Assembly: GCF_021202945.1 (NCBI RefSeq)
Contig: NZ_JAJOYR010000001.1
Coordinates: forward strand, 1-64,000
Source of the DNA: Stenotrophomonas sp. SY1
GTDB lineage: Bacteria; Pseudomonadota; Gammaproteobacteria; Xanthomonadales; Xanthomonadaceae
Direction: 5' to 3'
Length of the DNA stretch: 64,000 nucleotides
Of the stretch, positions 18,040 through 26,959 are shown piece by piece. The number at the start of each line of letters is the position of its first letter. Within the stretch, counting starts at the first letter, position 1. The position numbers and the translations under genes are program-made. Below the pieces are notes generated by a model, which saw only the letters and a program-made list of their open reading frames with translations, made no database searches and was not told the DNA's origin.

Positions 18040-20457
18040 ATGGCCGACCATCCCGGAGCACGCGCTTCGACGTTGCGCACCCTTCCCCGCCTGTTGCTGG
18101 CACTGATCCTGCTGCTCACCGGCCTGACCCTGGCCGCTGGCGGCACCCGCCTGATGACCATGGGCGGCTCCTGGTACTACCTGCTGGCCGGCCTGGCCTA
18201 CCTGCTGCTGGCCGTGCTGGTGCTGCGCCGGCACCGGCTGACCGCCTGGTTCTCGCTGGTGGTGTTCACCGCCACCGTGTTCTGGGCGCTGTTCGACGCG
18301 CCGCGGCTGGGCTACTGGGAACTGTTGCCCCGGCTGGTGGTCCCGGCGCTGTTGTTGATGATGACGCTGTGGTCCAGCGCGTCCTATCCGGCTAGCGCCC
18401 CCCGCGCACGGCGCTGGCGCAATGGTGGTGCGCTGATCACCTTTGCGGCGCTGCTTGCCACGCTGGTGGCGGCGTTCTTCCCGCACGGTGGCATTTCCAA
18501 CCCGGTGCCGATTGCCGGCAATCCGGCCGCCGCCAAGCCCAGCGCCGCAAACCCGGACAACTGGGAGTTCTTCGGCCGCAATGGCGCCGGCACCCGCTTC
18601 GCCCCCTACGACCAGATCACCCCGGACAACGTCGGCCAGCTTGAAGTGGCCTGGACCTACCGCACCGGCCGCCGCATCAGCGGCGACGCCATCGGCGTGG
18701 ACGAGAACACCCCGTTGCAGATCGGCAGCACGCTGTACTCCTGCACCCCGGAGAACCTGGTCACCGCCATCGATGGCGACACCGGCACGGCGATCTGGAA
18801 GTTCGACCCCAAGGCCCGCACCGCCGAGCACGTCACCTGCCGTGGCGTGGGTTATTACGACATCGACAAGGACAGCCGCCTGGACCCCGCCAGCAAGGCC
18901 GCCTACACCGCCCCGCTGTGCCGCCAGCGCATCCTGGTATCCAGCGTCGATGCGCGCCTGTTCGCACTCGATGCCCACAGCGGCAGCCTGTGCCCGGGCT
19001 TCGGTACGGACGGCTTCGTCGACCTGAAGCCGCATATGGGCCCGACCGAGGGCAGCAAGCGTTACCACCCGACCTCGATCCCGGTGGTGATGGGCCACCT
19101 GGCCGTGATCGGTGGCTGGGTGCGCGACATCATGGATGGCGAGCCATCCGGCGTGGTGCGCGCCTTCAACGTCATCGACGGTTCGCAGGCCTGGGCCTGG
19201 GACGTGGGCAAGCCCGACGACCTGGCCCAGCCCGGGCAGGATTTCGAACTGGCCACACCCAACGTGTGGACCATTCCCACCTACGACCACGCCTTGAACC
19301 TGGTCTACCTGCCCACCGGCAATGGCCCGCCCGATTACTGGGGCGGCGAACGCAATGCGGTGAAGGAGAAGTTCGGTTCCTCGGTGGTGGCGCTGGATGC
19401 CTCCACCGGCCAGCTGCGCTGGAGCCAGCAGCTGGTGCATCACGATGTCTGGGACTACGACGTGCCCTCGCAGCCGGTGCTGTTCGATGTGACCAATGCG
19501 CAGGGCCAGAAGGTGCCCGCACTGATCCAGACCACCAAGACCGGCCACATCTTCGTGATGGACCGGCGCACCGGTGCATTCGTCACCGAGGTGGTCGAAA
19601 CCCCGGTGCCGCAAACCCCGCATGCGCAGGGCGAACGCCTCTCGCCAACCCAGCCGCTGTCGGTAGGCATGCCGGTGATCGGCGCCGAGCCGCTGACCGA
19701 AAACGCGATGTGGGGCGTGAGCCCGTTCGACCAGCTGTACTGCCGCATCCAGTTCAGGGATTCCAACTACCAAGGCATGTTCACCCCGCCCAGCGAGCAG
19801 CCCTACATCGAATGGCCGAGCCTGCTCGGTGGCATGAACTGGGGCGGCATCTCGATCGACGAATCGCGCAACCTGATGTTCGTCAACGACATGCGCATGG
19901 CGTTGCGGATGTCGCTGGTGACCCGCGAGGAAGCGAAGAAGTACAAGATCTCCACCGACGAAGTGCCCGGCTTCATGGGCACCGTGCGGCCGCAGCTGGC
20001 TGGCCCCTACGGCGGGGTGAAGATCGACATCCTGCAATCGCCGCTGGGCGTGCCCTGCCCGACCCCGCCATTCGGCACGATGAGCGCGATCGATCTGAAC
20101 ACCAAGCAGCTGGTCTGGCAGGTGCCGCTGGGCACGGTGCGCGACACCGGCCCGCTGGGCATCAAGACCGGCCTGCCGATGCCCGTTGGCATGCCGACGC
20201 TGGGCGGCCCCACCGCCACCGCGTCGGGCCTGGTGTTCTTCGCTGGCAGCCAGGACTACTACCTGCGCGCACTGGATGCGACCAGCGGCAAGGAAGTGTG
20301 GAAGGCGCGCCTGCCGGTCGGCGCGGTCGCCGCGCCGCTGGTCTACGTGTCACCGAAGACCGGCAAGCAGTACGTGGTGATCTCGGCCGGTGGCGCCAGC
20401 CATTCGCCGGACCTGGGTGACTACGTGATTGCTTACGCGCTGCCTGGCGGGAGGTAA
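18040..20457 (+). CDS. gcd: membrane-bound PQQ-dependent glucose dehydrogenase
   Basis: Oxidises glucose to gluconolactone in the periplasm using pyrroloquinoline quinone and passes electrons to ubiquinone. The 805-residue product has five N-terminal membrane helices (to about residue 155). A periplasmic eight-bladed propeller follows, opening with NWEFFGRNGAGTRFAPYDQI. Propeller motifs include WTYRTGR, GRWVRD-like VIGGWVRDIMDG, HHDVWDYDVPSQPVL and LLGGMNWGGISIDE. ATG 18040 has GAGG six bases upstream; a GTG at 18028 is the alternative. No pqq biosynthesis gene is in the window. A strong terminator follows. Confidence 0.94.
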   Translation: MADHPGARASTLRTLPRLLLALILLLTGLTLAAGGTRLMTMGGSWYYLLAGLAYLLLAVLVLRRHRLTAWFSLVVFTATVFWALFDAPRLGYWELLPRLVVPALLLMMTLWSSASYPASAPRARRWRNGGALITFAALLATLVAAFFPHGGISNPVPIAGNPAAAKPSAANPDNWEFFGRNGAGTRFAPYDQITPDNVGQLEVAWTYRTGRRISGDAIGVDENTPLQIGSTLYSCTPENLVTAIDGDTGTAIWKFDPKARTAEHVTCRGVGYYDIDKDSRLDPASKAAYTAPLCRQRILVSSVDARLFALDAHSGSLCPGFGTDGFVDLKPHMGPTEGSKRYHPTSIPVVMGHLAVIGGWVRDIMDGEPSGVVRAFNVIDGSQAWAWDVGKPDDLAQPGQDFELATPNVWTIPTYDHALNLVYLPTGNGPPDYWGGERNAVKEKFGSSVVALDASTGQLRWSQQLVHHDVWDYDVPSQPVLFDVTNAQGQKVPALIQTTKTGHIFVMDRRTGAFVTEVVETPVPQTPHAQGERLSPTQPLSVGMPVIGAEPLTENAMWGVSPFDQLYCRIQFRDSNYQGMFTPPSEQPYIEWPSLLGGMNWGGISIDESRNLMFVNDMRMALRMSLVTREEAKKYKISTDEVPGFMGTVRPQLAGPYGGVKIDILQSPLGVPCPTPPFGTMSAIDLNTKQLVWQVPLGTVRDTGPLGIKTGLPMPVGMPTLGGPTATASGLVFFAGSQDYYLRALDATSGKEVWKARLPVGAVAAPLVYVSPKTGKQYVVISAGGASHSPDLGDYVIAYALPGGR

Positions 20458-20485
20458 TTCCTCGCGCGTGATGCCTGCAATGAAG

Positions 20486-20518
20486 GCCCCGGCAGTGAAC
20501 CTGCCGGGGCTTTTTTTT
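20486..20518 (+). terminator. rho-independent terminator after gcd
   Basis: A perfect 10-base stem (GCCCCGGCAG with CTGCCGGGGC) closes on TGAAC and is followed by eight T residues. Confidence 0.93.
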
Positions 20519-20547
20519 CGTGGGTATTTGCTGGAAGAGCGGGAAGC

Positions 20548-20677
20548 TACCCCTCCCCAACCCTCCCCTTGCCGTTGGCAAAGGGAGGGGGTGGTTCATG
20601 CGACCCGGCAGATACCCGGCAATGCTGCTTTTGCCCCCCTTCCTTTGGCGCAGCCAAGGGGAGGGCTGGGGAGGGGT
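20548..20677. repeat. paired inverted GC-rich repeat element
   Basis: The left module is 20548-20591 (CTACCCCTCCCCAACCC, hairpin, AGGGAGGGGG). The right module is 20635-20677 (TTCCTTTGGCGCAGCC, hairpin, GGCTGGGGAGGGGT). It lies between convergent gcd and the small lipoprotein gene. Confidence 0.8.
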
Positions 20678-20688
20678 GCTCTGGGCAG

Positions 20689-21216
20689 TTACGACTTGCC
20701 GGCCGCTGACCTGACTTCGGTGGTATCGCTTTCCAGCGCCCGCAGCAGGCTGGGCGCGCGCGCCGTGGCGATGTCCGCAATCCGCCAGCTGTCGCCCTGA
20801 CGCGCCAGTGTCAGATCCAGCGACAGGGGCTCATCGGCATCAACCAGTACAGCGGTGGCACGCATCTGGTCGTTGCCTTGCGGTGTGAGGGTGAACTCCA
20901 GCGCGCGCAGGTCCTGCGCATTGTCCTGGCAATCGCACAGCGGGTCGCTGTCCAGGTACCCCACCTCGCCGTCATGCGCCTGGCTGTTGGCCGCCATCGC
21001 GGCCAGCAGCGGCGCTGCGTAGACCTGTTCGTCCGGCAGGATCGCCTCCAAAGGCGCATCCGGGTAATAGCCAGAGTAGATGTGGGCCAGGAACGTACGC
21101 GCCGCGCTGGTGTCATTGGCGACGCCGGCCACTGCCGTGGATGTCTCCGTTGTGGCGGGCTGCTGCTGACACGCGGCCAAGGCCAGTACGAATACAAACG
21201 TCCATGTGGTTCTCAT
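20689..21216 (-). CDS. small lipoprotein, DUF3828-like
   Basis: A 175-residue predicted lipoprotein. The signal peptide ends in a lipobox (LALAAC, Cys at about 16), followed by a Gln/Thr-rich linker. The folded part has a phrase typical of DUF3828-like periplasmic proteins (YLDSDPLCDCQD) with two close cysteines, and ends with a W-R-I-A-D-I strand. ATG 21216 is chosen because CGGAGG lies about 7 bases upstream and the signal peptide begins there. Function is unknown, and the family assignment is tentative. It stands alone between two repeat elements. Confidence 0.75.
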   Translation of the reverse strand: MRTTWTFVFVLALAACQQQPATTETSTAVAGVANDTSAARTFLAHIYSGYYPDAPLEAILPDEQVYAAPLLAAMAANSQAHDGEVGYLDSDPLCDCQDNAQDLRALEFTLTPQGNDQMRATAVLVDADEPLSLDLTLARQGDSWRIADIATARAPSLLRALESDTTEVRSAAGKS

Positions 21217-21262
21217 CCGATGCCTCCGTTGCAATTGGGAGCTTGCGCGGGCGCGAAGAGCT

Positions 21263-21302
21263 TACCCCTCCCCAACCCTCCCCTGCTGCGCAAGGGAGGG
21301 GG
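21263..21302. repeat. GC-rich palindromic repeat (CCCCTCCCC type), single copy
   Basis: TTACCCCTCCCCAACCCTCC is followed by CCCTGCTGCGCAAGGGAGGG. It sits between the recD stop (21327) and the upstream end of the small lipoprotein gene. Confidence 0.75.
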
Positions 21303-21326
21303 TCAAAGGCGGTGCCCTTCAGGCAC

Positions 21327-23315
21327 TCAAGCCAGCAGGCGCTCCGCCAATCCCGACCAGCGGCTGGCATGCCGCGCCAAGGCGGCTTCGATCACCTCGG
21401 CGCTGCCGGACAGGTGCAACCCATGCCGGGCGCGGGTGATGCCGGTGTACAGCAGTTCGCGGCTGAGCACTCGGTTGTCACGGCGTGGCAGTTGCAGCCA
21501 GACCTGGTCGAACTCCGAGCCCTGCGCCTTGTGCACGGTCATGGCGAACGCGCTCTCGTGCGCGGGCAAGGCCGCCGGGTGGAATGCGCGCGGGGTGAGC
21601 GGGTCATCGCCGGGAAACCAGGCGGTCGTGGCACGGCTGCCACCATCGTTCAGGCAGATGCCGATGTCGCCGTTGAACAGACGATGGCGGTAACTGTTCT
21701 CGGTGATGATCAACAGCCGCCCGTGGAAATAACCCGGGCCGGCGCTGCCGCGACGTTGCACGCCCGCCAGCCGCTCCTCGATGCGTGCGTTCAACCCGCG
21801 CGCACCCTGCGGGCCTTCGCGTACAGCCGTGAGCAGGCGCAGCCGACCGGTCAGCGCCAGCGCTTCGGCTGGGTTGCTGGCAGCGGTCAACGCCTCCCAG
21901 TACTGCTGCAACGGGCCACGCCAGGCCGTCAGCGGATCGATGTCGCCTTCATGGAAATGCACGCCGGCCAGCGATCCTTCGCGCAGCAATGCCAGCGCTT
22001 GAACCGCATCGCCCTGGCGCATGGCGGTGGCCAGGGGGGCCAGCTGCAAGGCCTCGCTCTGCCGGTAGCCGCGTTGCAGCTGCACGCGCGCGCCGGCGAA
22101 GGCGTTGGCGTGTTGCTCGATGGCCGGCGCCGGCACCTCGCCCAGCAGCGGTTGCAGCGCGCGCGCGTCTTCACCGCTGATGCGCTGGCCATCGCCGGCT
22201 GCACGCAGGATCGCGCTGAGTACGTCGCCGGCTTCCACCGAGGGCAGCTGATCGGGGTCGCCCAGCAACACCAGGCGCGTGCCATCAGCGATGGCTTCGA
22301 CCAGCTTGGTCATCAGCGGCAGGTCGATCATCGAGGCTTCGTCCACCACCACCACGTCGTAAGGCAGCGGGTTGTCGGCGTGATGGCGGAAGCGTGGGGA
22401 GTCCGGAATCACGCCGAGCAGGCGATGCAGCGTGGTGCCGGTGCTGGGCAGTTGTTCGCACAGGCGCGGTTCGATGCCGATTGCGGGCAGTTGCTGCACG
22501 GCATTGCGCAGGCTTTCGGCCATGCGTTCGGCAGCGCGGCCGGTGGGTGCGGCCAGCGCGACGCGCGGCGCCGGCTTGCCTTCGGCGTGGGCCTGGGCGG
22601 CCAACAACACCAGCAGCCGGGTGATGGTGGTGGTCTTGCCGGTGCCCGGGCCGCCGGTGACCAGCAGCAGGTTGTGGCGCAAGGCAATGGCGGCGGCGCG
22701 GGCTTGGAGGTCCTGCGCCCGACCCTCATCCGCCCTGCGGGCACCTTCTCGCAGGGGGAGAAGGGAGGAATCAAGGTTGGCTGCACGGCTGTTGCCCCCT
22801 CTCCCTCCGGGAGAGGGCTGGGGTGAGGGTGCGTCGAACAGATCCGCTTGCTGTACGACGGACGCTCCCTGCCCCGGAAACAACTGCGCAAACACCCCGG
22901 CTAACCCGGCAACATCACCGGCTTCAACCGACGTCCGCCCAATCCGCTGCAACCCCGCCGCCAGACGACGCTCGTACTCGCGATAACGGCGCAGGTACAG
23001 CAACCCGTTTTCCCAGACCAACGGACCCGGCTGCGATTCCACCTGGTTGTCCACAGCGGTGGATATCCAGCGCGAGGCGGCCAGCTGTGCGCTCCATTCC
23101 TCCGGCGAAGGCCAGGACAGCCCAGCGTCCACCAGCCGCTGCGGCTGTGCCGGGTCGAAGCCTGCATGGCCCTGCGATACCGCCAGCGAAGCCAGCGCCG
23201 CTGCGGCCAGCACTTCGTCCGGGGTGTCCGCGTCCAGCCTGCGCAGGCTCTGCGCCAAGGCGTGGTCCAGCGGGCGCAGCGCACCGGCCTTGTTCAATGC
23301 CGCCAACAGGCTCAT
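21327..23315 (-). CDS. recD: exodeoxyribonuclease V subunit alpha, RecD helicase
   Basis: The fast 5'-3' helicase of RecBCD, used in double-strand break repair. The product has 662 residues. Residues 1-160 form the N-terminal RecC-binding domain. Walker A GGPGTGKT is at 221-228, Walker B is VVVDEASMID, and the late helicase motif is MTVHKAQGSEFDQVWL. Residues 163-199 (about PSPQPSPGG to DEGR) are not RecD-like. They are the translation of a palindromic repeat at 22722-22830 inserted in frame between the N-terminal domain and the motor. The frame stays open, so the protein is probably made. Its ATG overlaps the recB stop as ATGA. Confidence 0.95.
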   Translation of the reverse strand: MSLLAALNKAGALRPLDHALAQSLRRLDADTPDEVLAAAALASLAVSQGHAGFDPAQPQRLVDAGLSWPSPEEWSAQLAASRWISTAVDNQVESQPGPLVWENGLLYLRRYREYERRLAAGLQRIGRTSVEAGDVAGLAGVFAQLFPGQGASVVQQADLFDAPSPQPSPGGRGGNSRAANLDSSLLPLREGARRADEGRAQDLQARAAAIALRHNLLLVTGGPGTGKTTTITRLLVLLAAQAHAEGKPAPRVALAAPTGRAAERMAESLRNAVQQLPAIGIEPRLCEQLPSTGTTLHRLLGVIPDSPRFRHHADNPLPYDVVVVDEASMIDLPLMTKLVEAIADGTRLVLLGDPDQLPSVEAGDVLSAILRAAGDGQRISGEDARALQPLLGEVPAPAIEQHANAFAGARVQLQRGYRQSEALQLAPLATAMRQGDAVQALALLREGSLAGVHFHEGDIDPLTAWRGPLQQYWEALTAASNPAEALALTGRLRLLTAVREGPQGARGLNARIEERLAGVQRRGSAGPGYFHGRLLIITENSYRHRLFNGDIGICLNDGGSRATTAWFPGDDPLTPRAFHPAALPAHESAFAMTVHKAQGSEFDQVWLQLPRRDNRVLSRELLYTGITRARHGLHLSGSAEVIEAALARHASRWSGLAERLLA
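22722..22830. repeat. interspersed palindromic repeat inside the recD reading frame
   Basis: Read on the plus strand, the left part has CCCTCATCCGCCCTGCGGG and CACCTTCTCGC with an inverted match GAGAAGG. The right part has CCCCCTCTCCCTCCGGGAG and GGCTGGGGTGAGGG. The same modules occur in non-coding positions at 31625-31730 and 38937-38986. Here they lie wholly inside recD. Confidence 0.85.
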
Positions 23316-26300
23316 GCGTTGCCTCCCAGGCGTGCCAACAGCGCCGCATGGCCTTGCGGACCACCGGCAAACAATTCATCCACCGCGTGCACCAGTTCCG
23401 GTGCGAAGTGATGCGCGTACAGGCCGGGCGATGGCGTGCGCTCGGCATCCAGACCACGGCAGAACAGGTAACGAATGCCGCCGAAGTCACGTGCGTAGTC
23501 GTAACCGGCACCCAGGCGGAAGCGCAGCCAGCGGTGCAACGCCACGGTGTAGATCAGCGCCTGCAGGTCGTACTCGCTGTGGCGCATGGCCGCGTCCAAC
23601 TGCGCCGGAGCGTAGTCCGGCAGCCGGTTGGACTTGTAGTCGAGCACGTACCAGCGCCCGTCGCGAACGTAGGTAAGGTCGATCTTGCCGGTCATCAGCC
23701 CTTCCAGCTGGCGGCGCAGGCCGAAACCGTGACGTCCGCGCACCACGCCGTGCGCATGCAACACGCGCAGCAGTGCCGGCACCGTGGTCGGCTGCATGGC
23801 GAAATGGAACTCGATTTCAGCACGGCGCTCGCCTTCGCCCAGCGAATGCAACGCGCCGCCTTCGGGCAGGGTGACGGTCAGCGTGCGTCCGATCAGTTCG
23901 GTCAGCAGCGTCACGCCGTCGGCGATGTCCTCTTCGACGTAGCCATCGGCGCGCAGGGCTTTGGCGATGATCTCGGCCTGCCCTTCCGGTGCGGTGGCGC
24001 CGGCTTTCCACTCCTTCCACGCGCCAAAATCGACGTTCTCCAGCGCAGCATGCAGCACGTTGCCGAAGCGGCTGCCGGCAAAGCGCGGGTCGAACACCTC
24101 CTGCTGCACCTCCACCGTTTCGCGGTCGGCGGCTTCGGCGTCCAGCACGGCATCGATATCCGGCTGCGCCGGTTCATCGGCTGCGCCGCCTTGCTCTTCG
24201 GTGGCTGCGGCGGACGTGTCCTGGCCGCCTTCGGCATGCGCCAGCTGGGTGAAGCTGTACACCCACCAGTCGTGCGGCACCGCGCGCTGCACCGTGCGTA
24301 CCGGCGGCAGGGCCTGTTCGCGTTCGGCCGGCAGGCGCTGGGGCAGGCGGTCCGGGCCGCCGTCCACGATCTGGATATCGGGGTGCTCGGCCAGCGCCGC
24401 CATGTTCTGCAGCATCGGCCCCAGCCGCGAGGACGCCAGCCCTGTCAATGCGCCGCCAGTTATCCACAGCGCATGCTCGGCGCGGGTCAGGCCGACGTAG
24501 AGCAGGCGCGCGGTTTCGGCCTCTTCCTCGGCGTTGACCTGCTGGCCGATGGCCTTCCAGTCCGCGTCGTCCTTGTCGATCTTCCAATGCAGCACGCGCT
24601 GTTCACCGTCATGCACGGTGCGATGGTTGGACGTATCCGGCGCATTGGTGGCGATGCCGACAAACGGCAGGTAGACCAGCGGGTATTCCAGGCCCTTGCT
24701 CTTGTGCAGGGTGATGATCTGCACGCGGCGTGCGTCCGATTCCAGCCGCAGCAGCTGCGCTTCATCGCCTTCGTCGGCGTGCGCTATCTGGCCTTGCAGC
24801 CAGTCCAGCAGGCCATGCAGGCCAATGCTGCGGTTGCTGGCTTCCTGCAGTTGTTCGGCCAGTTGCAGATAGTTGGTCAAACGGCGTTCGCCATCGACCA
24901 GGCCCAACAGGCGCTCGGCCTGTTCGGCGCCCAGGTCCGAAAGCAACGCAAACACGCCGCCGCGCTGCCAGCGCTCGCGCCATTGCAGCAGGCGCTCCTG
25001 GTGCATGCGCTGGCGATCACCTTCGTGCTCCATCGCGGCGATCGTCGCGGCGTCCTCGCCCAGCAGCACGGTGGCCAGCGCCGCACGCAGGCGGCCTTCG
25101 TCGGCCGGTTGCAGCAGGGCCAGCAACAGCAGCCGCACTTCGTGCGCCTCGGCGCTGGCGAACAGGCTCTGCTTGCCGGCCGCGACCGCCGGAATGCCCA
25201 CCGCAGCCAGCGCTTGCTGGATGCGCGCGGCCTCCTTGTGCGAACGCACCAGCACCGCGATGTCGCCGGGCTGCACCGGCTTCTTATCCACAAGCGCGCG
25301 GCCTTCGCGCGATGCGCTCAACACCTTGTGGATATCTTCCACGCAGGCCAGCGTGGCGGCATCGCGCGCCGGCTCGGCCTTCAGCGGTTTGCCATCTTCG
25401 TCGCTTTCGATCACGCACACGGTCAGTGCCGGCGCCGGTGCGCCATCAAACAGATAGTCATCGTCGCCGCGCTTGCTGCCCGGCAGCACCGGCTCGAACT
25501 GGATGCGCTCATCAAGGAAGGCGCTGCTGCCGGCGTTGTCGTACAGCGCCTGGATCGCGCGCAGCACGCCCGGCCGCGATCGGAAATTACGGTCCAGCGC
25601 CGGTGCCGCCTCGGCCAATGCCTTGGCCTGCAGATACGTGTGCACATCACCGCCACGGAAGCCGTAGATCGCCTGCTTGGGGTCGCCGATCAGGAACAGC
25701 GCAGCGGCGTCATTGCCATCGGCATCGGCGGCAAACACGCGGTGGAAGATGTCCCACTGGCGCGGATCGGTGTCCTGGAACTCATCCACCAGCGCGAAGC
25801 GGTACTGCGCGCGCAGGCGTTCGGCCAGCACCGCGCCGTGTTCGCCCTGCAGGGCGTGGGCGACGTTGTCGATCAGGTCGTCGTAGGTCTGCACCCGCCG
25901 CAGCTGCTTGAGCTGGGCCAGGCGCTGGCGCACGTCGGCGCGGAGCTGGTGCAGCAGCACGATCGACTGCTGTCGCTGCCAGCGCGTCACCTGCGCATTG
26001 GCCTGGATGAGATCGGCAATCAGCGGCTGCAGCGGCGACACCGGCGTGGTCTTGCCCTTGTTGGTCTTGGCGGTGAGCGCCTCCAGCGTGAGCCGCTCCA
26101 GCCGTTCGTCCAGCTCGGCCTGCGGATCGGGATGGCGGCTCCACTGCTGCAATTGCTGGAACAGCGGCTCGATCCAATCCGGCTTGTAGCTGGATTTGTT
26201 CAGCACGCCGGTTTCCATCGCAGCGCGCAGCTGGCGCAGATACTCCTCGCCATGCTCACCCATGCCGATGGCCAGCCGCTGTGCGGCCGCATCACGGAAC

Positions 26301-26959
26301 GGGCGCGTGTCCTCGATCAGGGTGAGCGGTGGTGCCGGCAGCAACGGCAGCTCGGCGACCAGCGCCGGCAGATCCCTGGCCAGCGCATCAGGACTTTTCC
26401 ACAGCCCCAGCAGCGCTTCCAGGTGCTCGCCCTGCCCGGCATGCAGACGCCACAGGTCGGCGGCCAGCTCGGTATGCAGCTCGCGGGTGTTGGCCAGCAG
26501 TTCCGGCGCGGCAAAGGTGTGGCCACTTTCCAGCGCGTATTCACCCAGCACGCGGGTGCAGAAGCCGTGGATGGTGAAGATCGCGGCCAGGTCGGTTTCC
26601 TCGGCCGCCACGCGCAGACGCCGGCCCAGCTGCGCGGCGGTTTCCGCGCCCTGCTGCAGATGGCGGCGCAGGATGCTGTGGGTAAGTGCGGTTTCCGGGC
26701 TGTCGGCAGCGTCCGGTTCCACCCCGACCAGCCGCGCGGCCAGGTCCAGCCGCTCGCGGATGCGCTTGCGCAGCTCCTGGGTGGCGGCATCGGTGAAGGT
26801 CACCGCCAGGATCTGGCCCATGCGCAGGCCCTGTTCGACCACCAGACGGGTGAACAGCGTGGCCAGGGTGAAGGTCTTGCCGGTGCCGGCGCTGGCTTCG
26901 ATCAGGCGCAGGCCGTCCAGCGGAAGGTCCAGATAAGGATCGTGTGCCGCCGTACTCAT
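23312..26959 (-). CDS. recB: exodeoxyribonuclease V subunit beta, RecB helicase-nuclease
   Basis: The 3'-5' helicase and only nuclease of RecBCD, 1,215 residues, the normal size. Walker A is ASAGTGKT at 22-29. Superfamily-1 motifs include QILAVTFTDAATQELRKR, FALVDEFQDTDPRQW and FLIGDPKQAIYGFRGGD. The C-terminal nuclease has its catalytic set intact: D1094 in GKIDLTYV, and D1107 and K1109 in VLDYKSNRL. It overlaps recC and recD by four bases each. Two perfect DnaA boxes fall within the gene (24460-24468 and 25284-25292). Confidence 0.97.
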   Translation of the reverse strand: MSTAAHDPYLDLPLDGLRLIEASAGTGKTFTLATLFTRLVVEQGLRMGQILAVTFTDAATQELRKRIRERLDLAARLVGVEPDAADSPETALTHSILRRHLQQGAETAAQLGRRLRVAAEETDLAAIFTIHGFCTRVLGEYALESGHTFAAPELLANTRELHTELAADLWRLHAGQGEHLEALLGLWKSPDALARDLPALVAELPLLPAPPLTLIEDTRPFRDAAAQRLAIGMGEHGEEYLRQLRAAMETGVLNKSSYKPDWIEPLFQQLQQWSRHPDPQAELDERLERLTLEALTAKTNKGKTTPVSPLQPLIADLIQANAQVTRWQRQQSIVLLHQLRADVRQRLAQLKQLRRVQTYDDLIDNVAHALQGEHGAVLAERLRAQYRFALVDEFQDTDPRQWDIFHRVFAADADGNDAAALFLIGDPKQAIYGFRGGDVHTYLQAKALAEAAPALDRNFRSRPGVLRAIQALYDNAGSSAFLDERIQFEPVLPGSKRGDDDYLFDGAPAPALTVCVIESDEDGKPLKAEPARDAATLACVEDIHKVLSASREGRALVDKKPVQPGDIAVLVRSHKEAARIQQALAAVGIPAVAAGKQSLFASAEAHEVRLLLLALLQPADEGRLRAALATVLLGEDAATIAAMEHEGDRQRMHQERLLQWRERWQRGGVFALLSDLGAEQAERLLGLVDGERRLTNYLQLAEQLQEASNRSIGLHGLLDWLQGQIAHADEGDEAQLLRLESDARRVQIITLHKSKGLEYPLVYLPFVGIATNAPDTSNHRTVHDGEQRVLHWKIDKDDADWKAIGQQVNAEEEAETARLLYVGLTRAEHALWITGGALTGLASSRLGPMLQNMAALAEHPDIQIVDGGPDRLPQRLPAEREQALPPVRTVQRAVPHDWWVYSFTQLAHAEGGQDTSAAATEEQGGAADEPAQPDIDAVLDAEAADRETVEVQQEVFDPRFAGSRFGNVLHAALENVDFGAWKEWKAGATAPEGQAEIIAKALRADGYVEEDIADGVTLLTELIGRTLTVTLPEGGALHSLGEGERRAEIEFHFAMQPTTVPALLRVLHAHGVVRGRHGFGLRRQLEGLMTGKIDLTYVRDGRWYVLDYKSNRLPDYAPAQLDAAMRHSEYDLQALIYTVALHRWLRFRLGAGYDYARDFGGIRYLFCRGLDAERTPSPGLYAHHFAPELVHAVDELFAGGPQGHAALLARLGGNA

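Noticed and set aside
21327-23315. recD as a pseudogene because of the inserted repeat
   Set aside because: The frame remains open through the insert, the total length is normal plus about 37 residues, and all helicase motifs are intact.
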